Assembly: GCF_900215335.1 (NCBI RefSeq)
Contig: NZ_OCMT01000001.1
Span: forward strand, 1,178,001-1,242,000
Reading direction: 5' to 3'
Length of the DNA: 64,000 nucleotides
DNA from: Pedobacter xixiisoli
GTDB taxonomy: Bacteria; Bacteroidota; Bacteroidia; Sphingobacteriales; Sphingobacteriaceae
The translations under genes and the position numbers were made by a program. Each line of letters starts with the position of its first letter. Positions within the stretch are counted from its first letter, which is position 1. The notes beneath the pieces were generated by a model. That model did no database searches, had not been told where the DNA came from, and saw only the letters and a program-made list of their open reading frames with translations. This document shows positions 26,343-34,451 of this stretch, piece by piece.

Positions 26343-27026
26343 TTACTTCCAACTAACCAGCTGCATTTTATATTTAAAGCCTCCTGTAATTACGCCAGAA
26401 CTTATATTTTTATTTACGGCTTTAACCTCCTTAATAACTAATCCAATATTCTTGGCGTAAGTTTCATCGTAAACATCTTCCCTAATCAAGTTTACTTCAT
26501 TGTATTGGTGGATGGTTATGGTAGAATCAAGTTGATGATTTCCAATAGTTAAAGGTGCATCTAATTCTTTAACTTCGTGTTGCCATGCACCCAAATCATT
26601 GTAAAGATTCCCGTTCCATGTAGATTGTAGACTTGGAGGAAACACCAATCTCACATACCTTTTATTATCTATAAATTCCTCAGCTCTAGCGTTGCTTATT
26701 TTTCGGGTAATTACCTTTTGAAAGAACCAATCTAGGGTAGCAGTTTTCTTATATCTTTCGATTCGATAAGCTTCGTTACCTTGTGCATCTGTAAACTTAT
26801 TGGTAACGATATCTTTTAATTGAAACTGATAATTTGTTATAGAGTTGTTGAAACTATTGTAAACAGTAGAATCTACGTTAAATACCACCTCGCTGTTAAT
26901 TTTCAATGGGAAGTAATTATAGCCCATATCTGGTTTCGGAGCATTTTCCGACTTAGTACAAGCCGAGAGAAATAGGCAGCCAAGCAAAAGTATTCCATTA
27001 AAACGTAAAAAGAAATGAGATTTCAT
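26343..27026 (-). CDS. lipoprotein of unknown function
   Basis: A 227-residue protein from ATG 27026 (MKSHFFLRFNGILLLGCLFLSAC). A type II signal peptide ends at the lipobox LSAC, so the mature protein starts with a lipidated cysteine (CTKSENAPKPDMGYN). An in-frame reading further upstream would run through an intergenic repeat and is rejected. The mature part begins YFPLKINSEVVFNVDSTVYN, a beta-rich pattern seen in many small Bacteroidota surface lipoproteins of unknown role. No catalytic motif is visible. Confidence 0.8.
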   Translation of the reverse strand: MKSHFFLRFNGILLLGCLFLSACTKSENAPKPDMGYNYFPLKINSEVVFNVDSTVYNSFNNSITNYQFQLKDIVTNKFTDAQGNEAYRIERYKKTATLDWFFQKVITRKISNARAEEFIDNKRYVRLVFPPSLQSTWNGNLYNDLGAWQHEVKELDAPLTIGNHQLDSTITIHQYNEVNLIREDVYDETYAKNIGLVIKEVKAVNKNISSGVITGGFKYKMQLVSWK

Positions 27027-27125
27027 AGGTATCAAATATAGGAAAATGATTAAGGTGCTAAGATACTGGTTTTTAGCAAAAAATACTAAGTAGCAAAAAT
27101 ATGAAACTGTAATATACATTCTTCT

Positions 27126-27190
27126 AACTACATAGACATGTAGGAGGGCCAATTTGAGGTAAATAAAAAAATCTATGTTTCTATGTGGTA
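27126..27190. repeat. hairpin repeat, AACCACATAG class
   Basis: The left tip AACTACATAGACATG (27126-27140) pairs with the right arm ATCTATGTTTCTATGTGGT (27171-27189) with one gap. It is one of eight related elements and lies between the lipoprotein gene and the PAS/kinase remnant. Confidence 0.65.
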
Positions 27191-27200
27191 AATCGGACCA

Positions 27201-27466
27201 TTACTGCTTTGCCAACTTTTCTTTCTTCGCTATGTTCTCGATATGCTGTGTGAGTTCTCTGGTATAATTATCAAGCATTACGGTAGAAGTTTTCATATAG
27301 TCTACAATTTGCGCAATACTATGCAACGAGTCTGAAGTTTGAGCCAAAAGTTCTGTCATTCCCATCAACTGAGTAACTGGTTGACGAAGGCCATGTGAGA
27401 TATCAAACAATAGCGATTGTAGTTCTTCTATGCGTTGAACTTTACTTTGCTCAGCTGCTTCTTGTC
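27201..27466 (-). pseudogene. histidine-kinase dimerisation segment cut off from its PAS domain by a frameshift
   Basis: In the frame different from the PAS gene, the minus strand continues from about 27466 as QEAAEQSKVQRIEELQSLLF, a coiled-coil linker. It then reads DISHGLRQPVTQLMGM, an H-box with the phospho-accepting His, and ends in a second helix (YTRELTQHIENIAKKEKLAKQ). No ATPase domain follows. The PAS frame runs out at a stop at 27428 within the linker, so one lost base near 27458-27466 explains the split. The only start in this frame is a TTG at 27410. Either a real mutation or a sequencing error. Confidence 0.75.
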
Positions 27467-27847
27467 ATTAATTAAAGTTCTGATCGAAAAATACTGTTTC
27501 TGTTTTTGCTGATATTCGTAAACTGGAAAAATGACCGTATCCACCCAGTAGAAACTGCCATTTTTGGCTTTATTTCTTATTTCGCCCTGCCAAATATTCC
27601 CCTTGCCTACACTTCGCCACATTTCTTTGAAAAAATCTTTAGAATGTAATCCTGAATTAACAATGTTGTGGTTAGCGCCAATTAACTCCTCCTTAGCATA
27701 TCCCGAAACTTCACAGAATTTATCATTAGCATACAAAATGATCCCTTTTTGATTAGTAAGGGAGTAGATCGCATTGTGTTCTGTCTTTTCATTCTCATGG
27801 TTAATCAACAACCTTAAGTCCGAAAAACTTGATTTATCTATATCCAT
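27428..27847 (-). CDS. PAS-domain protein, N-terminal part of a frameshifted sensor
   Basis: A 139-residue frame that is a single PAS domain with its PAC part. It reads IYSLTNQKGIILYANDKFCE, then SGYAKEELIGANHNIVNSG, then GEIRNKAKNGSFYWVDTVIFP. After RTLINDKK the frame continues into QLSKVKFNA and stops, whereas the shifted frame carries the expected coiled coil and H-box. The natural product is therefore about 215 residues: PAS plus a kinase-like dimerisation helix pair without ATPase. If the shift is real, this shortened PAS protein may still be made. Confidence 0.8.
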   Translation of the reverse strand: MDIDKSSFSDLRLLINHENEKTEHNAIYSLTNQKGIILYANDKFCEVSGYAKEELIGANHNIVNSGLHSKDFFKEMWRSVGKGNIWQGEIRNKAKNGSFYWVDTVIFPVYEYQQKQKQYFSIRTLINDKKQLSKVKFNA

Positions 27848-28006
27848 TTATAATTTAGTTGAGAGACTCGCTAAACTATGCGATTATGATGTGTATTGGC
27901 AATTATTACTGGCATAAAATGATAAATAGATGATTTTATTGAGATGGATTTAAATTCGACGAAAGCGTTTTCTTCGTATATTCGTTTTAAAATAAAATTG
28001 AAAATC

Positions 28007-28525
28007 ATGATTAATACATTACTGATATTATTTGGCTTAATGGTAGCGCCAAATCCTCCTAAAGACATTTATGCTTTTTCTTTCAAAACCTTAGACGGTA
28101 AAGATGTGAAGCTTTCTAAATTTAAAGGAAAGAAAATTTTAATTGTAAATACTGCTTCAAAATGTGGTTATACGAAGCAGTACGAAGATTTAGAAAAATT
28201 GCACAAACAATACGGTAAAGATGTGGTGTTAATTGGTTTTCCTTCGGCGAACTTTGGTGGACAAGAGCTAGGCACCAACGCAGAAATTAAAGAATTTTGT
28301 TCAAGTAAATTTGCGACTACCTTTTTAATTGCTGAAAAAAGTGATGTAAAGGGAGATGCCATTTCACCTTTGTTCAAATATTTAACCTCGCAAGCAAACC
28401 CAGATTTTACTGGCGATATTAAGTGGAACTTCGAAAAATTCTTAATTAACGAGAAAGGGCAATTGGTGCACCGTTACCGTTCGGCTGTAAAACCACTGGA
28501 TGAGCAGATCGTAAAAAACTTTTAA
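28007..28525 (+). CDS. exported glutathione peroxidase-family thiol peroxidase
   Basis: A 172-residue thioredoxin-fold peroxidase that reduces hydroperoxides. The peroxidatic Cys is Cys53 in VNTASKCGYTKQ. A second Cys in IKEFCSSKF is at the usual resolving position of thioredoxin-dependent members, and the Trp of the tetrad is in IKWNFEKFL. The segment normally FPCNQFGGQEPG is here FPSANFGGQELG, so the Gln of the classic tetrad is replaced. I start at ATG 28007, giving a short hydrophobic signal (MINTLLILFGLMVAPNPP), so export is likely. A strong terminator follows. Confidence 0.88.
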   Translation: MINTLLILFGLMVAPNPPKDIYAFSFKTLDGKDVKLSKFKGKKILIVNTASKCGYTKQYEDLEKLHKQYGKDVVLIGFPSANFGGQELGTNAEIKEFCSSKFATTFLIAEKSDVKGDAISPLFKYLTSQANPDFTGDIKWNFEKFLINEKGQLVHRYRSAVKPLDEQIVKNF

Positions 28526-28537
28526 TATATACCAATT

Positions 28538-28579
28538 AAATCGAGGAACTTAATCAAATAGGTTCCTCGATTTTTTTTT
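28538..28579 (+). terminator. intrinsic terminator after the peroxidase gene
   Basis: A perfect 12-base stem, AAATCGAGGAAC (28538-28549) and GTTCCTCGATTT (28562-28573), with a 12-base loop, running directly into nine T residues (28571-28579). Textbook Rho-independent form. Confidence 0.92.
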
Positions 28580-28590
28580 AACCCATCCAA

Positions 28591-29361
28591 ATGAACCTCT
28601 ATCCATATTTCCTTCTCTTTTTATTCTTCGCTGTAGCTCTTTACTTTATCTTTCGTAAAAAGACAGTTAAAGCTGTGATCTTATCCTCAGACGACAAAAA
28701 ACTATTACAAAACCATGTAGAGTTTTACGCAGAGCTTGATAAACAAAAGAAAATTCTCTTCGAAGAAAAGTTATCTCGCTTTTTAGGTGGAATTAAAATC
28801 GAAGGTGTTGGCACTGAAATTTCACCTTTAGATAGGATATTAGTTGGAGCGAGTGCCGTAATTCCAATATTAGGTTTTAAGGACTGGGAATATAGGAACC
28901 TTGGAACGGTATTACTTTACCCAGATACTTTCAATAAAGATTTTCAGTTTGCAGAAGGAGACAGAAATATTATGGGGATGGTAGGTGATGGCTACATGAA
29001 CGGACAGATGATTTTATCACAATCTGCTTTGAGGCACGGCTTTTCTAAAAGTGCTGGTTCCGAAAATACGGGTATTCACGAATTTGTTCATTTAATAGAT
29101 AAGTCGGATGGTGCCACTGATGGTATACCTCAATACTTTATCAAACACGAATACACTATTCCTTGGGTTAAAATGATGCATAAAGAAATCCAGAAAATAG
29201 AAGACAACAAGTCGGATATTAACCCTTATGCCATTACCAACGAAGCAGAGTTTTTTGCGGTTACTTCAGAGTATTTTTTTGAAAATCCAGAACGGATGAA
29301 AGAGAAACATCCTGCTTTATACGATAGTTTGACTAAGATTTTCGGACAGCAGTTGGCCTAA
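28591..29361 (+). CDS. MtfA-like zinc metallopeptidase (M90 family)
   Basis: A 256-residue protein with an N-terminal membrane helix (YPYFLLFLFFAVALYFIF, residues 4-21) followed by the peptidase domain. The zinc site is His163-Glu164-...-His167 in IHEFVHLIDKSDG. A downstream glutamate in NEAEFFAVTSEYFFENPE gives the HExxH...E layout of MtfA (DgsA anti-repressor) peptidases. In E. coli MtfA binds the Mlc repressor; no Mlc is visible here, so only the peptidase family is claimed. The gene starts soon after the peroxidase terminator and converges on the mannosyltransferase gene with a 16-base gap. Confidence 0.88.
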   Translation: MNLYPYFLLFLFFAVALYFIFRKKTVKAVILSSDDKKLLQNHVEFYAELDKQKKILFEEKLSRFLGGIKIEGVGTEISPLDRILVGASAVIPILGFKDWEYRNLGTVLLYPDTFNKDFQFAEGDRNIMGMVGDGYMNGQMILSQSALRHGFSKSAGSENTGIHEFVHLIDKSDGATDGIPQYFIKHEYTIPWVKMMHKEIQKIEDNKSDINPYAITNEAEFFAVTSEYFFENPERMKEKHPALYDSLTKIFGQQLA

Positions 29362-29377
29362 TCCAACAAAAAAAAAC

Positions 29378-30103
29378 TTACCTTTTGTAATTCCTAAACC
29401 AGCTATTTACCTTCATTTGAATTACTCCTAAAAATGCCTCCCTGAAAATACGGGTACTCATTTTAGAAGTTCCTTCGGTTCTATCCGTAAAGATAATCGG
29501 TACCTCAACTACGTTAAAACCGTATTTTATGGCCGTAAATTTCATCTCAATCTGGAAGGCATAACCCACAAATTTGATTTTTTCCATAGGAATGGTTTGC
29601 AATACTTTTCTGGTATAGCACTTAAATCCCGCGGTAGCATCTTGAATGTTAATTCTTGTAATGATGCGCACGTACATCGATGCAAAATAAGACATTAAAA
29701 CACGCCCCATTGGCCAGTTCACTACGTTTACACCTTTCACATACCTTGAGCCAATAGCTACATCGGCACCATTTACACAAGCATCACGCAGCTTAATCAA
29801 ATCATCAGGATTGTGAGAGAAATCTGCATCCATCTCAAAAATATACTCGTAATCTTTCGCCAACGCCCATTTAAAACCATGAATGTAAGCTGTTCCCAAA
29901 CCTAATTTCCCCTTACGTTCTTCGATATGCAACATTGGAAACTCGTCTTGCAAGCCTTTCACTATTTGTGCAGTACCGTCTGGCGAGCCGTCATCGATAA
30001 TTAAAATTTCGAAATAATAAGGTAGCGAGAAAACCTTGCGAATAATCTTTTCAATATTCTCTTTCTCGTTGTAAGTAGGTATAATGACTAAGCTGTCTGA
30101 CAA
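29378..30103 (-). CDS. polyprenol monophosphomannose synthase (GT2)
   Basis: A 241-residue GT2 glycosyltransferase of the dolichol-phosphate mannosyltransferase type. It transfers a sugar, usually mannose from GDP-mannose, to a polyprenyl phosphate at the membrane face. The signature runs VIIPTYNEKENI, LIIDDGSPDGTA and MDADFSHNP (the DXD-like metal site), then GSRYVKG and PIIFTDRTEGTSKM. No C-terminal membrane domain is present, so it is the soluble one-domain form. The start is a TTG at 30103: upstream codons in this frame contain no ATG and belong to a repeat of TCGTCAATC words that directly abuts the start. Confidence 0.92.
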   Translation of the reverse strand: MSDSLVIIPTYNEKENIEKIIRKVFSLPYYFEILIIDDGSPDGTAQIVKGLQDEFPMLHIEERKGKLGLGTAYIHGFKWALAKDYEYIFEMDADFSHNPDDLIKLRDACVNGADVAIGSRYVKGVNVVNWPMGRVLMSYFASMYVRIITRINIQDATAGFKCYTRKVLQTIPMEKIKFVGYAFQIEMKFTAIKYGFNVVEVPIIFTDRTEGTSKMSTRIFREAFLGVIQMKVNSWFRNYKR

Positions 30104-30146
30104 AGGATTGACGATTTTAGATTGACGAATTACGATTTGTACACTG
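30104..30146. repeat. tandem ATCGTCAATC words abutting a start codon
   Basis: On the minus strand the 40 bases before the TTG start at 30103 read as degenerate copies of ATCGTCAATC (ATCGTAATTCGTCAATC, AAAATCGTCAATCC). Only one arm is seen, unlike the paired elements elsewhere. Confidence 0.5.
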
Positions 30147-30205
30147 CGAAAGTAATGAATTTACGCTGATGTTTATGCTTTGCTATTTCGTTAAATTGTG
30201 TTAAA

Positions 30206-31678
30206 CTATCTAATGTTTCCCATCCATTTTTTCAATAGCGGAACTAAAAAGAAAATAAAAACCCCGATACCAGCTGAATAGATAGAAATTTGAAGCAGTA
30301 CATTGGCATAATAAGGAAGTGACAAAACAGGATTGTTAGCTTCAACAATGTTTTTAGGGATACTCATCAAAGCGCCGATTTTACCTGCTAAAAATTCACC
30401 TATAGCAGTAAAAAAGAAGAAAATCCCCATCATTAGACCTACAATATTTACTGGAGATAGTTTGGTAATCATTGATAGACCTACTGGCGATATACACATC
30501 TCACCACAAATGATAAAGAAATATCCGCCAGCAAACGCAACCAAAGGGATAAGACCATGGCTTAAGCTAGCTTGACAAGCCAGATAGAAAGTAAAGAAAC
30601 CTGCAGCAACAAATATAAATGACATGGCAAACTTAGCAGGGGTGGAGGGCTCTAAGCCACGTTTATTTAACCACGGCCACAGTGACGCAAAAACAAAACT
30701 CAAAATAATTACCCATCCCGGAGGTAGAAAATTATTAACCGCAAGTGCTGGAAGTTCTATGCCAAAAACATGCATATCTACATTTCGCATGGCAAACAAA
30801 TTCAACGAGCCTGCATTTTGCTCGTAAAAAGCCCAAAACAAAGTGGAAACTACTACCAAGGTTAATGCAGACAACAATTTAAATTTGGCTTCTTTTTCTA
30901 GTTTTGACGATAGATAAAGGATATAAATTACTGAAATTACGGCCAGCACCAACATGATACTGTCTAAAGCTTCGTAGTAATTAAATAAGGTTACAATTAA
31001 TGGTAGTGTTACAAAAGTAAGCAAGTAAATGGTGTACTCTACGGTGAGGAAACCTGCTAGTTTTCGATGTAAATCCTGAGATAATGGCAATCCTTTTTCT
31101 TTCAAAGATGATTTTCCGATAATGAAAACAACCAAGCCTAAAATCATGAAGATACCAGCTAAGCCAAATCCGTAATGCCAATTAATTTTCTGACCAACGT
31201 AACCACATAACAAACCGCCCAAAGCAGCGCCAATGTTAATTCCCATGTAAAACAGTGAGAAACCACTGTCTTTTTTAGGGTCGTTATTGTCGTAGAGCGT
31301 ACCTACCAAACTAGATACGTTGGGTTTAAAAAAACCGTTTCCGCAAATGATGAAAGCCATGCCGTAAAAGAAACTCCAATCTTGTGGTATGGCCAAAACA
31401 ATATGACCAATTGACATCATCACACCACCAAAAATAATCGCTCTTCGATAACCCAAAAACTTATCGGCAAGCATACCACCAAACATTGGCATCGTATACA
31501 CCAAAGCAGAATAAGCACCTAAAATGGCATAACCTTTTGGCTCATCGAATTTAAGTTGCGTTACCATGTAGGCCAATAGCAAAGCCTTCATTCCGTAGAA
31601 CGAAAAGCGCTCCCACATTTCAGTGAAAAATAAAAGATAGAGCTGTTGAGGGTGTTTGGTACTAACTGTTGTAGACAT
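30206..31678 (-). CDS. POT family proton-dependent peptide transporter
   Basis: A 490-residue PTR2/POT symporter that imports di- and tripeptides, with about 13-14 helices. The family signatures are TEMWERFSFYGMKALL at residues 14-29 (E-x-x-E-R-type helix 1), DKFLGYRRAI after helix 2, and DSGFSLFYMGINIGAALG, the second POT signature in helix 5. The C-terminal half has the FFFFTAIGEFLAGKIG segment. The gene lies 102 bases upstream of the mannosyltransferase, and pdxH is upstream on the same strand. Family is secure; substrate range inferred. Confidence 0.94.
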   Translation of the reverse strand: MSTTVSTKHPQQLYLLFFTEMWERFSFYGMKALLLAYMVTQLKFDEPKGYAILGAYSALVYTMPMFGGMLADKFLGYRRAIIFGGVMMSIGHIVLAIPQDWSFFYGMAFIICGNGFFKPNVSSLVGTLYDNNDPKKDSGFSLFYMGINIGAALGGLLCGYVGQKINWHYGFGLAGIFMILGLVVFIIGKSSLKEKGLPLSQDLHRKLAGFLTVEYTIYLLTFVTLPLIVTLFNYYEALDSIMLVLAVISVIYILYLSSKLEKEAKFKLLSALTLVVVSTLFWAFYEQNAGSLNLFAMRNVDMHVFGIELPALAVNNFLPPGWVIILSFVFASLWPWLNKRGLEPSTPAKFAMSFIFVAAGFFTFYLACQASLSHGLIPLVAFAGGYFFIICGEMCISPVGLSMITKLSPVNIVGLMMGIFFFFTAIGEFLAGKIGALMSIPKNIVEANNPVLSLPYYANVLLQISIYSAGIGVFIFFLVPLLKKWMGNIR

Positions 31679-31689
31679 TTTATCGGGGG

Positions 31690-31784
31690 AATTAGTTCAT
31701 TGGTTCAATAGTAATTAGCTAAGCGATTAGCTACGCATCATCACATCATCTCATTAATAAATGATACCTATTACTTAATAACTT
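31690..31784. repeat. weak inverted word repeat between the POT gene and pdxH
   Basis: CAATAGTAATTAGCTAAGCGATTAGC and TGATACCTATTACTTAATAACTTC pair partly in the gap between two minus-strand genes. GCGATTAGC words recur at 55881-55934. Too degenerate to align cleanly by eye. Confidence 0.35.
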
Positions 31785-32435
31785 CTAAGGCGCTAATCTC
31801 TCAATTTTCCAGCTTCCGTTCACAAAAGTGTATCTAATTCTATCGTGTAAACGGTTCGACCTACCTTGCCAAAACTCAATTACTGTTGGTTTTACAATGT
31901 AACCGCCCCAATGAGCAGGTTTTTGTATCGTTTTACCTTCGTATTGCTTAGTCAATTCATCTACTTTATTTTCCAAGACCTCTCTATTGGCTATAACCTG
32001 ACTTTGCGGAGAAGCAATAGCACCAATTTGGCTGCCTAACGGACGAGAGTTAAAATATTGTTCTGAAGTTTCTTTATCAAGTTTCTCTATTTTACCTTCA
32101 ATTCTTACCTGACGCTCTAATTCTCCCCAAAAGAAAACCAAACAAGCCAAAGGATTTTTCTTAATTTCTTTACCTTTTTGACTCAAATAGTTAGTGTAGA
32201 AATTGAAACCATTCTCATCGAAACCTTTTAACAATACAATTCTTGCATTCGGTCGCCCAGATTTATCTGCAGTAGCCAGTGTCATAATGTTTGGTTCAAA
32301 AATTTCTGCATTTACTGCATCTGAGAACCATTTTTCGAACTGTGCTATTGGATTTTTAACGATGTCATTTTCACTTAATTCGGCAGCTTTATAGTCTTGC
32401 CTTAAGTTCTGTACCATTTCTTGAGTAACCTTCAT
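31785..32435 (-). CDS. pdxH: pyridoxamine 5'-phosphate oxidase
   Basis: A 216-residue FMN enzyme that oxidises pyridoxamine/pyridoxine 5'-phosphate to PLP. Signatures include MTLATADKSGRPNARIVLLKGFDENGFNFYTNY (FMN-binding strand pair), RQVRIEGKIEKL, FNSRPLGSQIGAIASPQS and the C-terminal FWQGRSNRLHDRIRY that contacts FMN and substrate. Length is normal. A good promoter (TTG, 20-base spacer, TACTTTTG) sits right before the ATG, leaving only 4 bases between the -7 box and the start, so the message is probably leaderless. Confidence 0.97.
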   Translation of the reverse strand: MKVTQEMVQNLRQDYKAAELSENDIVKNPIAQFEKWFSDAVNAEIFEPNIMTLATADKSGRPNARIVLLKGFDENGFNFYTNYLSQKGKEIKKNPLACLVFFWGELERQVRIEGKIEKLDKETSEQYFNSRPLGSQIGAIASPQSQVIANREVLENKVDELTKQYEGKTIQKPAHWGGYIVKPTVIEFWQGRSNRLHDRIRYTFVNGSWKIERLAP

Positions 32436-32439
32436 TGAG

Positions 32440-32470
32440 CAAAAGTAACGTTGTTAGGAGATAATTTCAA
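32440..32470 (-). promoter_or_regulatory. promoter of pdxH (TTG-N20-TACTTTTG)
   Basis: On the minus strand TTG (32468-32470) is followed by a 20-base spacer and TACTTTTG (32440-32447), an exact match to TAnnTTTG within the accepted spacing of Bacteroidota promoters. The ATG begins 4 bases later, which implies a leaderless transcript. Confidence 0.6.
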
Positions 32471-32516
32471 TAGGTGCTTATTTTTCTACAATTTAAACTT
32501 TATAATAATTGGATAA

Positions 32517-32646
32517 ATAAACACATAGAGACATAGAGATACATAGATTTGGAGCCGGAGTTAGTGTAATAAAATACTGTTTTTCAATGTATTAATGATA
32601 TTATTGAAGTTTATATCTTTGAAATCTATGTACCTATGTGGTTAAA
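32517..32646. repeat. hairpin repeat, CCACATAG class, with wide loop
   Basis: The left arm, AAACACATAGAGACATAG plus another ACATAG unit (32517-32550), pairs with AAATCTATGTACCTATGTGGTTAAAT (32622-32647). The left arm has one extra ACATAGAG unit. It lies in the 288-base divergent space between pdxH and yqgE, which otherwise holds only the pdxH promoter. Confidence 0.7.
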
Positions 32647-32723
32647 TATTATAAAATGAAGCTTTATAAACTGATGACAATCACTTTTGGGCAGTTTCGG
32701 ATATATTTTGTTAATTTACCTTT

Positions 32724-33287
32724 ATGTTAAGCTTATTAAATCCTTCTGCTGGTAAGTTGTTAATTTCGGAACCATTTTTAGCCGACCCTAACTTTAAGCG
32801 TTCTGTAATTCTACTTACAGAATATGGCGAAGATGGAAGCATTGGTTTTATCCTCAATCAGCCAAGTAATTTAGTGGTTAAAGATCTAATACCTGATTTA
32901 TGGATGGCAGATTTACCTGTGTTTATTGGCGGACCAGTAGAGATTGATACTATTCATTTTGTGCACAGATGTTACGACAAACTAGGTGGTGGTGAAGAAA
33001 TTACCGATGGAATTTATTGGGGTGGAGATTTCGAGACGCTAAAGCTGCTGATCAATAACAATAGCATACAAGAAGATGAGGTAAAATTCTTTTTAGGTTA
33101 TTCTGGCTGGGGATTTAACCAACTGGAAGATGAACTAGCTACCAATACTTGGATAGTTTCGGACCAATACCATCCAGATACCATTTTCTCTAACAACGAA
33201 GAGGAACTATGGAAAGAGGTAATTATCAATCTAGGACCTAAGTATGCTCATGTGAGCAATTTTCCGATAGACCCTAACTTGAATTGA
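32724..33287 (+). CDS. YqgE/AlgH family protein
   Basis: A 187-residue protein of the YqgE/AlgH family (DUF179). It has the hallmark opening GKLLISEPFLADPNFKRSVILL, GSIGFILNQPSN, the GGPVEIDTIHFVH strand, FLGYSGWGFNQLEDEL and the final W-containing segment. No enzymatic activity is established for the family. Its AlgH name comes from an alginate regulatory locus in Pseudomonas. A PlsC-like acyltransferase gene follows 58 bases later on the same strand. Confidence 0.93.
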   Translation: MLSLLNPSAGKLLISEPFLADPNFKRSVILLTEYGEDGSIGFILNQPSNLVVKDLIPDLWMADLPVFIGGPVEIDTIHFVHRCYDKLGGGEEITDGIYWGGDFETLKLLINNNSIQEDEVKFFLGYSGWGFNQLEDELATNTWIVSDQYHPDTIFSNNEEELWKEVIINLGPKYAHVSNFPIDPNLN

Positions 33288-33312
33288 CAACCTTTCGTTT
33301 TCAAAAAAATAT

Positions 33313-33341
33313 TTGTGATTTACGTTAAAATTGTATTTTCG
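33313..33341 (+). promoter_or_regulatory. candidate promoter of the acyltransferase gene
   Basis: TTG (33313-33315), an 18-base spacer and TATTTTCG (33334-33341; 7 of 8 to TAnnTTTG) stand 4 bases before the ATG at 33346. The box covers the in-frame TTG at 33331, another reason to prefer the ATG. Confidence 0.45.
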
Positions 33342-33345
33342 TTTG

Positions 33346-34068
33346 ATGATTAAATTGCTCCGAAGAATACATTTAATTTACAGCCTAGCCTGTATTCTAT
33401 TTTTCTTCATACTTTTTTTACCGCTGTATTACTGGTTTACCCGCCATCCTAGGTATTACGGAATTCTTAATAAATTTAGAACCGCACATGCTTACCTTTC
33501 AGCCACATTTGCTGGTATTTTTTTTCGTTTTGAGTTTGAAAAGAAGTTGGATAAAAACCAAACGTATATTTTTTGCGCTAATCACACTTCAAATTTGGAT
33601 ATCATTATTATGTGTGCGTTAGCAAGAGGTAGATATCATTTTATGGGTAAGGAAGAATTGACCAAGAATCCAGTGTTGGGAATCTTCTTTAAAACAATTG
33701 ATGTTGCCGTATCTAGGGCTAGTAAAATATCGTCTTTTAGAGCATTTAAGAAGGTAGGCGAAAATTTAGAGAACGGAATGAGCTTAATTATTTTTCCGGA
33801 AGGTAAGATTGATGATATTTATCCGCCAGTATTGCAAGATTTTAAAAGTGGCCCATTCCGTCTAGCTATAGAAAAAAACATTCCTATTGTACCCGTAAGT
33901 ATTACCAACGTTTGGAAAATAATGTGGGACGACGGTATGAAGCACGGCAGTAGACCAGGTATTATAGATGTTTATGTGCACGAACCAATTTTAACAAGTA
34001 TCTTAGCGGTAGAAAACGATGAGGTTTTAAAAAACGAAGTTTACAGTAAGATTAATAGTAAATTGTAG
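33346..34068 (+). CDS. lysophospholipid acyltransferase (PlsC-like)
   Basis: A 240-residue acyltransferase of the 1-acyl-glycerol-3-phosphate type, which adds the second acyl chain in phospholipid synthesis at the inner membrane. After an N-terminal helix (LIYSLACILFFFILFLPLYY) the HX4D motif appears as NHTSNLD and block III as FPEGKIDD (usually FPEGTRS). The Pro-containing block IV is VPVSITNVWK. I start at ATG 33346 (MIKLLRRIHL) rather than a TTG five codons earlier. It lies between yqgE and gatC on the same strand. Confidence 0.9.
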   Translation: MIKLLRRIHLIYSLACILFFFILFLPLYYWFTRHPRYYGILNKFRTAHAYLSATFAGIFFRFEFEKKLDKNQTYIFCANHTSNLDIIIMCALARGRYHFMGKEELTKNPVLGIFFKTIDVAVSRASKISSFRAFKKVGENLENGMSLIIFPEGKIDDIYPPVLQDFKSGPFRLAIEKNIPIVPVSITNVWKIMWDDGMKHGSRPGIIDVYVHEPILTSILAVENDEVLKNEVYSKINSKL

Positions 34069-34082
34069 GTTAAAGGTTGTAC

Positions 34083-34147
34083 GTAATAAGTTTAAGTTGT
34101 GCGTTTTGGATGCGCATTTACCAAACTTAAAACGTAAAACTTATCAC
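34083..34147. repeat. quasi-palindromic hairpin of AATAAGTTT words
   Basis: Ungapped 27-base arms (34083-34109, 34121-34147) match at 18 positions across an 11-base loop. The left end reads GTAATAAGTTTAAG; the right end in complement reads GTGATAAGTTTTACG. It lies between the acyltransferase gene and gatC, ending 9 bases before the gatC start. Confidence 0.6.
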
Positions 34148-34155
34148 AAATAAGA

Positions 34156-34446
34156 ATGGTAATAGATAAAAACACAGTTTATAAAGTAGCTGATTTAGCT
34201 AGGATTGAAATAAAGGATACCGAGGTTGATGCTTTAACGCAGGAAATGAACAAAATATTAACCTTTATGGAGAAGCTGAACGAGCTAGATACAGAAGGTG
34301 TAAAACCTTTGGTGTATATGAATGAGGAAGCCAATGTTTGGCGTGAAGATGTGGCTAAGAACGAAATCAGTGTGGAAGATGGCCTAAAAAACTCGGCTGT
34401 ACATAACGAAAGTTTCTTTATGGTACCGAAGATTATCGAGAAGTAG
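34156..34446 (+). CDS. gatC: Asp-tRNA(Asn)/Glu-tRNA(Gln) amidotransferase subunit C
   Basis: A 96-residue GatC, the small clamp subunit of the GatCAB amidotransferase that converts mischarged Glu-tRNA(Gln) or Asp-tRNA(Asn). The typical pattern is VYKVADLARIEI...MNKILTFMEKLNELDTEGVKPL...WREDV, ending with FFMVPKIIE. GatA and GatB are not next to it, which is common in Bacteroidota. Confidence 0.95.
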   Translation: MVIDKNTVYKVADLARIEIKDTEVDALTQEMNKILTFMEKLNELDTEGVKPLVYMNEEANVWREDVAKNEISVEDGLKNSAVHNESFFMVPKIIEK

Positions 34447-34451
34447 TTATC

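Noticed and set aside
27027..27152. Longer start for the lipoprotein at 26343
   Set aside because: The extra residues come from the intergenic repeat. The ATG at 27026 gives a standard lipoprotein signal.
33331..33345. TTG start of the acyltransferase five codons before the ATG
   Set aside because: The TTG lies in the promoter region (TATTTTCG box), so it would not be on the transcript.
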